Positions 1 through 5,582 of a DNA stretch of 6,996 nt are shown one piece after another. The translations under genes were made by a program, and so were the position numbers. Location of the stretch: NCBI GenBank assembly GCA_946482165.1, contig CAMLQS010000272.1:1-6996 (forward strand), read 5' to 3'. The notes beneath the pieces are model-generated. The model saw only the letters and a list, made by a program, of their open reading frames with translations, was not told the origin of the DNA and made no database searches. The DNA is from an uncultured Verrucomicrobiota bacterium. Lineage in GTDB: Bacteria > Verrucomicrobiota > Verrucomicrobiae > Opitutales > Opitutaceae. Numbering within the stretch: the first letter of the stretch is position 1; every line of letters starts with the position of its first letter.

Positions 1-735
1 CTCGAGGCCGATGCCCGTGCTCGGATTGCCCGAACCGGTGTAAACCGTGGCGACCAGGCCGGCCAGAGCGGCGAGCACGCCGTTGAGGGTGTAGGCGACG
101 ACCTTGCTCGAACCGACCGGCAGGCCCATGAGGACGGCCGAGTTTTCGTTGCCACCGATCGCGAGGAGATTGCGACCGAAGCGGGTGTAGTGCGCCACGA
201 CGTAACCAAGCGCCAGCACCACGATGGCGGTCAGCGCCGTCGTCGGAATGCTCAGCGAGCCAAGCGTGATCTCGAAGCCGGAAAGCGCATTGGTCGCGGG
301 ATGGTCGATGCCGACCGACTCGGTGCTGATCCAGAATGCGCCGCCGCGGGCGAGGAACATGCCGGCCAGCGTGATAAGGAACGCGGGCAGACGGAAGGCG
401 TGGATGAGGAGGCCCATTCCGCCGCCAAGGGCTCCGCCGATGGCCAAGGCGGCAAGCGCGACCAAAGCGGGCGAGAACCCTTTCTGGATCATGATCGCGG
501 TGAAGATCGAAACGAAGCCGACCACCGCGCCCACCGAGAGATCGATGCCGCCGGTGAAGATGACCAGCGTCATGCCCACCGCGACGATGCCAAGGACGGC
601 GTTGTCGGAGAAGAGATTCACCATGACGGCGCCGGAAAAGAAGCCGTCGTAGAGAAACGAAGCCGTCGCGAAGAGGATCAGGAGGATGCCGGCCGTCGCG
701 AGAAGCGGGGCCTGTTGGCGAAGACGGGAGCTCAT
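1..735 (-). CDS. yjfF: Sugar ABC transporter permease, YjfF type (3' end outside the window)
   Basis: This is one of two membrane permeases of a YtfQRT-YjfF-type sugar importer of the BPD_transp_2 (RbsC/AraH-like) family. It would sit in the inner membrane and pair with the YtfT-like permease encoded just upstream. The 245 visible residues start with a hydrophobic helix at about 10-28. The family signature GMTLVIFTGGIDLSVGA spans about 54-70, further hydrophobic stretches lie near 88-112, 117-132 and 165-182, and the cytoplasmic-loop motif RFGRNLLAIGGNENSA is near 185-200. The ATG at 735-733 overlaps the ytfT stop as ATGA, and GGGAGG lies a few bases upstream. The family usually has about 320-340 residues, so roughly a quarter of the gene lies beyond position 1. 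The reading frame is intact to the edge. Family assignment is firm; the yjfF name rests on position in the operon and on similarity recalled from E. coli. Confidence 0.93.
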   Translation of the reverse strand, partial: MSSRLRQQAPLLATAGILLILFATASFLYDGFFSGAVMVNLFSDNAVLGIVAVGMTLVIFTGGIDLSVGAVVGFVSIFTAIMIQKGFSPALVALAALAIGGALGGGMGLLIHAFRLPAFLITLAGMFLARGGAFWISTESVGIDHPATNALSGFEITLGSLSIPTTALTAIVVLALGYVVAHYTRFGRNLLAIGGNENSAVLMGLPVGSSKVVAYTLNGVLAALAGLVATVYTGSGNPSTGIGLE

Positions 736-1724
736 TTCTTGCCTCCCTTCACCAGAGAAGTGGCCCAGCGGCGGGCGTGCTCGGATTGGAGCAAGCACAC
801 CACGAGGATCAGAATAGCCTTGGGAACCGGAGCCACCGCGGGCGGCACGCCGAGGTTATACATCGTCGTCGTCAAAGTCTGGAGCAGGAGCGCGCCGACA
901 AAGGAGCCGAGCAGCAGGAAACGGCCGCCGGTGAGGGCGGTGCCACCGACCACGACCGCGAAGATGGCGTCGAGCTCCATGTTCTCGCCCATGCGATAGG
1001 AGTCGGCCGCGCGGATGTTGGCCGCCGCCATGAGACCGGCCAGTCCGGCGCAGAAACCGCAGAACACGTAGACCAAACCCTTCACGCGCGCGGCGCCGAG
1101 GCCGGCGAAGCGGGAGGCGGTTTCGTTGTCGCCGACCGCCTCGACAAAGAGACCGGAAGCGGTGCGCCGAAGGAAAAGCTGCGCCACGACAAACAGCATG
1201 ATCGCGAGCAAGGGAGCGAAGGGGAAACCCAGAACGGTGCCGTTGCCGACAAAGGCGAAGGCGTCGCTCTTGATCACCACGACCTCGCCGTCGGTCATGA
1301 GCTGCGCCGCGCCGCGGCCGACCACCATGAGGATGAGCGTGGCCACGATGGGCTGGATGCCGAAGCGCGACACGAGCAGGCCGTTCGCCGCGCCGCCGAG
1401 CAGGCCCACCCCGAGGCCGGCGGAGAGCGCGACGGCGATCCCGTGGCCTTCGACCAGCAGGACCGCGGCAAGCGCCCCGGCCGCGGCCATGATGGAGCCG
1501 ACCGAGAGGTCGACGCCGCCGGTGGCGATGACGAGGGTCATGCCGAGGGCGAGCACCAGACCGCGCGCGCCTTGGTTGAGAATGTCGATCGGCAGACCGT
1601 AGAGACGGCCGTCGAGGACGCTGATATTGAGAAACGCGGGGTTGAGCACGAGGTTCAGCACCACGAGCACGGCGAGGCCGATGAGCGGCCACCACACGGG
1701 GGAGATTGACTTGGACTTGCTCAC
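732..1724 (-). CDS. ytfT: Sugar ABC transporter permease, YtfT type
   Basis: This is the first permease of the importer, an integral inner-membrane protein of 330 residues, the usual length for the RbsC-like family. It has a hydrophobic helix at about 12-28, the family signature GMTLVIATGGVDLSVGS at about 61-77, and several more membrane segments (about 80-92, 96-118, 127-138, 168-186, 215-235, 268-284, 299-312). A loop motif with GDNETASRFAGLG at 198-210 is the likely ATPase contact region, by analogy with the family. I chose the GTG at 1724-1722. It overlaps the ytfR stop as GTGA, AAGGAGG sits 6 bases upstream, and the protein then starts at the expected family N-terminus. The same frame stays open up to 2228, but that upstream part is antisense-like arginine-rich sequence lying inside ytfR and is not part of this protein. 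Tight coupling implies co-translation with ytfR and yjfF. Confidence 0.95.
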   Translation of the reverse strand: MSKSKSISPVWWPLIGLAVLVVLNLVLNPAFLNISVLDGRLYGLPIDILNQGARGLVLALGMTLVIATGGVDLSVGSIMAAAGALAAVLLVEGHGIAVALSAGLGVGLLGGAANGLLVSRFGIQPIVATLILMVVGRGAAQLMTDGEVVVIKSDAFAFVGNGTVLGFPFAPLLAIMLFVVAQLFLRRTASGLFVEAVGDNETASRFAGLGAARVKGLVYVFCGFCAGLAGLMAAANIRAADSYRMGENMELDAIFAVVVGGTALTGGRFLLLGSFVGALLLQTLTTTMYNLGVPPAVAPVPKAILILVVCLLQSEHARRWATSLVKGGKK

Positions 1725-3250
1725 GAGGCGCCTCCTTCGGACGTGCCGGCCATGGCGCGCATCAACGCCGGCGGCGTGATCGCGTCGCCCTCGATGGAGC
1801 CGGTGCGGCGACGCTCGCGAAGCACGACGACTCGCGTGCTGTTGCGCGCGATCTCCTCGATCTCGGAAGAGATGAGCAACACGGCGAGGCCGTCGGCGCG
1901 CAGGCGGCCGATCAACGCCTCGATCTCGGCGCGGGCGCCGATGTCGATGCCGCGCGTGGGCTCGTCGAGGATGATGAGCTCGGGACGGGTGGCGAGCCAG
2001 CGGGCGAGAAGCACCTTCTGCTGATTGCCGCCGGAGAGATTCTTGATCGGCGTCTCGGCATCGGGGGTCTTGATGCGGAGCGCGGCGATGTAGTGCTTGC
2101 AGAGCGTCTCCTGCTCGGAGCGCTTCACGGTTTTCCAAACGCCCTGCTTGGCTTGGAGCGCCAGGATGAGGTTTTCGCGGATGGAGAGATTGGGCAAGAT
2201 GCCCTCGCCCTTGCGGTCCTCGGAGCAAAAGGCGAGCCCGAGGCGAACCGCGTCGTGGGCGGAATGAAGGCGAACCTGTTCGCCTCGCACGCGGATCTCG
2301 CCGCCGTCGGCGCGATCGATGCCGAAAAGAAGGCGCGCGGTCTCGGTGCGGCCGGAGCCGAGGAGACCGGCGAGGCCGGTGACCTCGCCGCGACGCAGCG
2401 TGAGGTCGATGGGATGGATGGCTCCGCGACGAGTGAGCCCCCGGGCCTCGATGATGGCGGGGGCCGCGTCGTTCGGAGGAGGCAGATCGGCGGCGCGTTC
2501 GGCCATGTCGTTGACCTCGCGGCCGATCATCTTCGAGACGAGCCCGAGACGCGGAAGGTCCTTGGTGAGGTATTCGCCGACGAGGGTGCCGTTGCGCAGG
2601 ACCGTGATGCGGTCGCTGACGGCGTAAACCTGGTCGAGAAAGTGGGTGACGAAGATCATCGCCATGCCCTCGGACCGGAGCTGGCGCATGATGCGGAAGA
2701 GTTCGGCGACTTCCTTTTCGTCGAGACTGGCGGTCGGCTCGTCGAGGATCAGGAGACGAGCCTTGAGATCGAGGGCGCGGGCGATGGCCACCATCTGCTG
2801 GAGGGCGACGGACAGCGTGCCGAGCTCGACATCGACGTCGATGTCGAGCCCGAGACGCGCGAGGGCCTCGCGGGCGTGGCGACGAACCGCGCCCCAGTTG
2901 ACGAAGCCGGCCTTGCCGGGCTGGCGGCCGAGCAGAAGATTCTCCGCCACGGACAGACCGGGCAGAAGATTCACCTCCTGATAAACCGTGCTGATGCCCA
3001 CGCGCTCGGCGTCCTTCGGGGAGCCGGGATGGATCGCCTTGCCGGCGAAAAACATCTCGCCCTCGCTGCGTTCGTGGACGCCGGTGAGGACTTTGATGAG
3101 CGTGGATTTGCCCGCCCCGTTCTCACCGAGCAGCGCATGGATTTCTCCGGCGCGCACGGTGAGGTCGACGTTGGAAAGCGCGGTCACGGGACCAAAACGC
3201 TTTCCCACGCCGCGCAGGCTGAGCAGCGGTCCGTCGGAAGGGGCCGTCAT
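1721..3250 (-). CDS. ytfR: Sugar ABC transporter ATPase with two nucleotide-binding domains, YtfR type
   Basis: This is the cytoplasmic energy-coupling subunit of the importer, 509 residues with two fused ABC domains, as in RbsA/AraG/YtfR. Domain 1 has Walker A GENGAGKST at 42-50, Q-loop Q91, a degenerate signature LSVALQQ at 146-152, Walker B LLILDEP at 166-172 and switch histidine H203. Domain 2 has a degenerate Walker A, GLLGSGRTE at 295-303 (Arg301 in the Lys position), a canonical signature LSGGNQQ at 405-411 and Walker B LIILDEPTRGID at 425-436. The H-loop position reads SSE (461-463). This pairing of one full and one altered site is normal for carbohydrate importers. Segments such as VTHFLDQVYAVSDRITVLRN match my memory of E. 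coli YtfR closely. The ATG at 3250-3248 lies 27 bases after the ytfQ stop and has no clear Shine-Dalgarno. The stop overlaps the ytfT start. Confidence 0.97.
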   Translation of the reverse strand: MTAPSDGPLLSLRGVGKRFGPVTALSNVDLTVRAGEIHALLGENGAGKSTLIKVLTGVHERSEGEMFFAGKAIHPGSPKDAERVGISTVYQEVNLLPGLSVAENLLLGRQPGKAGFVNWGAVRRHAREALARLGLDIDVDVELGTLSVALQQMVAIARALDLKARLLILDEPTASLDEKEVAELFRIMRQLRSEGMAMIFVTHFLDQVYAVSDRITVLRNGTLVGEYLTKDLPRLGLVSKMIGREVNDMAERAADLPPPNDAAPAIIEARGLTRRGAIHPIDLTLRRGEVTGLAGLLGSGRTETARLLFGIDRADGGEIRVRGEQVRLHSAHDAVRLGLAFCSEDRKGEGILPNLSIRENLILALQAKQGVWKTVKRSEQETLCKHYIAALRIKTPDAETPIKNLSGGNQQKVLLARWLATRPELIILDEPTRGIDIGARAEIEALIGRLRADGLAVLLISSEIEEIARNSTRVVVLRERRRTGSIEGDAITPPALMRAMAGTSEGGAS

Positions 3251-3277
3251 TGCAGGAGCGGGCAGGCTGGGGGATTT

Positions 3278-4237
3278 TTAGTATTGGCGCTGGCCGATGA
3301 GCTCGGCGGCGTTGGTCGAGTCGATGACGATGTCGACGTTGTAGGAGGAGCGCTCGACGGACTCGCCGGCTTTGATCTTGGCGATGGTGTCGTAGATCTT
3401 GGGGCCGAAGAGGGGGTTGCACTCGACGACGGCGTTGATCTTGCCGTCGACGACGGCCTGGACGCCTTCCTTGATGGCGTCGATGGCGACGACGAGGATG
3501 TCCTTGCCGGGCTTCAGGCCGGCTTCCTCGATGGCTTGGATGGCGCCGAGGGCCATGTCGTCGTTGTGGGCGTAGACGATCTCGATGTCTTTGCCGTGTT
3601 TCTTGAGGAAGGCCTCCATGACTTCCTTGCCGCCGGAGCGACGGAAGTCGCCGCTCTGGGAATCGATGACCTTGAGCGAGGCATGCTTGCCGAGTTCATC
3701 CGCGAAGGCCTTGCGGCGCTCGTTGGCGGCGGCGGAGCCGGGGGTGCCTTGGAGCTCGACGATCTTGGTCCGGGAGCCGGCGTTCTTGGCGATCCACTCG
3801 GCGGCCATGGCGCCTTCCTTGTAGAAGTCGGAGCCGATGAAGCAGACATAGAGGGACTCGTCGGAGGTCTGGATCTTGCGGTCCATGATGATCACCGGAA
3901 TCTTCGCTTTCTTGGCCTCGCGAAGCACGGGGTCCCAACCGGTCTCGACAATGGGCGCGAGGACGATGGCGTCGACGCGCTGGGTGACAAAAGCGCGGAG
4001 AGCGCGGATTTGGTTCTCCTGCTTACCTTGGCCGTCCGCGAACTTCAGCGTGATGCCACGCTTCTCGGCCTCGGACTTCATCGAATTGGTGTTGGCGGCG
4101 CGCCAGGCGCTTTCCGCGCCCGTTTGGGCAAAACCAACGGTGAGCTTATCGGCTGCCTGAGCTTGCTGGGCAAAAGCCGCAATGAACAGGGCGGTTCCGG
4201 CAATGATTGAACCTAGACGTTTTAGGGATGGGAACAT
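3278..4237 (-). CDS. ytfQ: Periplasmic sugar-binding protein of the ABC importer, YtfQ type
   Basis: This is the periplasmic-binding-protein-like I (Peripla_BP_4) receptor that captures the sugar and delivers it to the YtfT/YjfF permeases. From the ATG at 4237-4235 it has 319 residues; E. coli YtfQ has about 318. An Sec signal peptide covers 1-28: Lys6/Arg7, a hydrophobic core at about 9-22, and an AQA cleavage site before Ala29. Segments resembling YtfQ include SAWRAANTN (43-51), KSEAEKRGITLKFADGQ (54-70), the sugar-site motif DRKI (119-122), VYAHNDDM (221-228) and EAGLKPGKDIL (238-248). An in-frame ATG at 4297 would add 20 residues before the signal peptide and is less likely; neither start has a Shine-Dalgarno. 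E. coli YtfQ binds galactofuranose. The neighbouring GH43 gene suggests an arabinose-type ligand here, but that is inference. It is the first gene of the operon. Confidence 0.95.
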   Translation of the reverse strand: MFPSLKRLGSIIAGTALFIAAFAQQAQAADKLTVGFAQTGAESAWRAANTNSMKSEAEKRGITLKFADGQGKQENQIRALRAFVTQRVDAIVLAPIVETGWDPVLREAKKAKIPVIIMDRKIQTSDESLYVCFIGSDFYKEGAMAAEWIAKNAGSRTKIVELQGTPGSAAANERRKAFADELGKHASLKVIDSQSGDFRRSGGKEVMEAFLKKHGKDIEIVYAHNDDMALGAIQAIEEAGLKPGKDILVVAIDAIKEGVQAVVDGKINAVVECNPLFGPKIYDTIAKIKAGESVERSSYNVDIVIDSTNAAELIGQRQY

Positions 4238-4317
4238 GGGGGAATACGGGGGTCGGGAGGAAGCTGCTACCGGTCCGAGACGACGCAATCCAGCCAATTT
4301 GAGGTTTAGTCTATATA

Positions 4318-4407
4318 TGTTGTCCGTTTCCTAGACATATTATCCTGTCCTCCATCGGAGAACTGCTGTTTTTTCCTCCCTAGAGGCATCTGCCATTCGT
4401 CCTAGAC
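4318..4407 (+). promoter_or_regulatory. Candidate operator cluster: CCTAGA repeats, two as TGTT-N8-CCTAGA
   Basis: CCTAGA occurs at 4330-4335, 4379-4384 and 4401-4406, with a fourth copy just inside ytfQ at 4212-4217. The copies at 4330 and 4379 are each preceded by TGTT at exactly the same distance (4318-4321 and 4367-4370, eight bases between). The copies at 4379 and 4401 are 22 bases apart, about two helical turns, which is the spacing AraC-family proteins typically favour for paired half-sites. CTAG is otherwise scarce in the window and I saw no copy well inside a coding region. Binding by the adjacent AraC-family regulator is inference. Confidence 0.45.
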
Positions 4408-4414
4408 CCCGGAA

Positions 4415-4433
4415 CGAGACAGACTCAGTCTCG
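4415..4433 (+). repeat. Small inverted repeat in the AraC-gene leader
   Basis: CGAGAC (4415-4420) and GTCTCG (4428-4433) are perfect complements around a 7-base spacer that itself reads AGACTCA. In RNA this would form a 6-base-pair hairpin 25 bases before the AraC-family start codon. There is no following T-run, so it is not an intrinsic terminator. It may be an operator or a leader hairpin, or chance. Confidence 0.35.
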
Positions 4434-4458
4434 CCGCGCTTCCCCCGACCCCGCCCCC

Positions 4459-5367
4459 ATGCCTGCTTCCGACTCCTCCCTCCTTAGTGTGGCCCGCCTC
4501 GGCGTGGGCTGGCATCACGACGAGAGCTTCGTCATCGATCGTCCCGGCACGGGCGACTATCTTCTGCTCCACTTTACCCGCCCCGCGCTCGTGACGCTGG
4601 ATGGCCAGGTCCACCACTGCGGCGCCAACACCTGCATCCTCTACACGCCCGAGCACCATCACAAATACCGCGGGGACGGCTGCGGGCTCTCCAACAACTG
4701 GATTCATTTTCTCGGCGACTCGGCGGAACAGCTCGCCCTCCGCCACTCGGTGCCGCTCAACGAGCCCTTTCATCTGGCCCAGGCCGGGTTCGTGCCGCTC
4801 CTCATCAACGAGATGCGGACCGAGATCCATCGCAAGGAGCCGCATTACGAGGAAGTCGTCGATCTGCTGCTGCGTCAGCTCTTCCTCCTCCTTCAACGCC
4901 ACATCGAGCTCTCCCATCAGAAGAGGTTCACCGGTCGCAAGGCCGAGCTCGCCGCGACGCTCGCCGAGTTGCAGGCCCGCGTCCTCGGCACCCTCGATCA
5001 CCCGTGGACTATCCAGGAGATGGCCCGCACCGTCCACCTGAGCCGCTCGCGCTTCATGGGGCTATACCGCGAGTTCTTCGGCGGCTCTCCGGTCGAGGAT
5101 CTGATCAACGCCCGAATCAAACACGCCCAGTGGCTGCTCTGCGCCACCACGCTCTCCGTCGGGCAAGTCGCGGGCGAATGCGGATTCCGCAGCCTCTACC
5201 ATTTCAGCCGCCTTTTCAAAAAACGGGTCGGGTCCTCCCCTTCCGAATTCGCGAGCAAGTTCGGCAAAATCACCTCCCTCGGCTGGGGTCCCAATGAAAC
5301 GATCGCGGACAAGGGTGTTAAATTCCCCTTTGTCGTCCCGCCGAAATCCAAGTCGGCCCAAAACTAG
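4459..5367 (+). CDS. AraC-family transcriptional regulator
   Basis: This is a DNA-binding regulator of 302 residues, a normal length for the AraC/XylS family. The N-terminal part (about 15-110) looks like an AraC-type cupin sensor domain: beta-rich, with TGDYLLLHFT at 31-40 and YTPEHHHKY at 62-70, followed by WIHFLG at 81-86. A helical linker follows (about 110-165). The C-terminal DNA-binding domain has two helix-turn-helix units, about 184-205 (TIQEMARTVHLSRSRFMGLY) and 232-255, the latter with the family hallmark CGFRSLYHFSRLFKK, then GSSPSEF at 258-264. About 38 residues rich in Pro/Lys follow the domain. It is divergent from the transporter operon and lies upstream of the GH43 gene, so control of both by a sugar ligand is the natural inference. 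The ATG at 4459 has no Shine-Dalgarno and is preceded by a run of C. Confidence 0.94.
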   Translation: MPASDSSLLSVARLGVGWHHDESFVIDRPGTGDYLLLHFTRPALVTLDGQVHHCGANTCILYTPEHHHKYRGDGCGLSNNWIHFLGDSAEQLALRHSVPLNEPFHLAQAGFVPLLINEMRTEIHRKEPHYEEVVDLLLRQLFLLLQRHIELSHQKRFTGRKAELAATLAELQARVLGTLDHPWTIQEMARTVHLSRSRFMGLYREFFGGSPVEDLINARIKHAQWLLCATTLSVGQVAGECGFRSLYHFSRLFKKRVGSSPSEFASKFGKITSLGWGPNETIADKGVKFPFVVPPKSKSAQN

Positions 5368-5582
5368 GCCGTTCAGGCGCGGAAACGCCTTACCTTATCC
5401 TCCCGGGCGACGTTAAAACGAGGCCCACCCCAGCTCACCAAGAAGTCCTGTTTCCACTGGAAAACAGGGCTGTTCCCAGGCCTAGTCAGGATTGCGCTAT
5501 CCCAGCCAGACCTTGTCCTTTCGTCCGTCGAACGAGGAATTACGGTTGCGGCAAAGCCGGGGCTCGCCTTTTAGAGAACGGC
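5368..5582. promoter_or_regulatory. Gap between the AraC-family gene and GH43, with candidate 22-base-spaced direct repeat
   Basis: This 215-base non-coding stretch should carry the GH43 promoter. CTGTTTCCA at 5448-5456 recurs as CTGTTCCCA at 5470-5478, exactly 22 bases on, a spacing suited to an AraC-type protein. The second copy runs into CCTAG at 5481-5485. The first copy also forms an imperfect hairpin with GGAAAACAGG at 5459-5468. A weak promoter guess is TTGTCC at 5513-5518 and GAATTA at 5537-5542 (18-base spacer). A five-pair hairpin at 5375-5390 has no T-run, so I see no convincing terminator for the AraC-family gene, and some read-through into GH43 is possible. Confidence 0.4.

Larger units (their letters stand above)
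4238..4458. promoter_or_regulatory. Divergent control region between ytfQ and the AraC-family gene
   Basis: This 221-base gap separates two divergently read genes, so it should hold both promoters and operator sites. Its middle (about 4295-4345) is AT-rich in an otherwise GC-rich window. Overlapping -10-like hexamers point both ways: TATTAT at 4338-4343 on plus and GATAAT at 4344-4339 on minus. Neither has a good -35, as is common for activator-dependent promoters. Three of the four local CCTAGA copies lie in the gap (4330, 4379, 4401). If the minus -10 is right, the copy at 4379 and its TGTT partner cover about -35 to -52 of the ytfQ promoter, a typical position for an AraC-type activator. 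The edges of the gap are C-rich leaders running up to each start codon. The promoter hexamers are weak calls; the regulatory role of the gap as a whole is likely. Confidence 0.6.

Noticed and set aside
777..1709. Plus-strand 310-codon and minus-strand 279-codon frames over ytfT
   Set aside because: Both are shadows of the ytfT reading frame; their composition is charged or Arg/His-rich and repetitive, without recognisable motifs.
1725..2228. N-terminal extension of the ytfT frame up to position 2228
   Set aside because: The extension is His/Arg/Ala/Pro-rich, lies inside the ytfR coding sequence in another frame and has no family similarity. The GTG at 1724 has a strong Shine-Dalgarno and gives the standard permease length.
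3251..3277. Attenuator or processing hairpin between ytfQ and ytfR
   Set aside because: The 27-base gap has no inverted repeat long enough to form a stable stem, though such elements are common after binding-protein genes.
1706..4210. Very long plus-strand open frame (834 codons) opposite ytfR and ytfQ
   Set aside because: It is antisense to two genes with clear family motifs. Its composition (Asp, Gly, Ala, Val and Leu runs) is what GC-rich codon bias produces on the opposite strand, and no domain or signal is recognisable.
4238..4297. Earlier ytfQ start at 4297 adding 20 residues
   Set aside because: It would place a 20-residue arginine- and proline-containing stretch ahead of a complete signal peptide, and it has no ribosome site. 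The start at 4237 gives the family length.
4402..5037. Minus-strand 211-codon frame opposite the AraC-family gene
   Set aside because: It is antisense to a gene with two clear helix-turn-helix units, and it has no recognisable family.
5375..5390. Hairpin AGGCG/CGCCT after the AraC-family gene as a terminator
   Set aside because: The stem has only five base pairs and is followed by TACCTTATCC rather than a T-run, so it is too weak to call.
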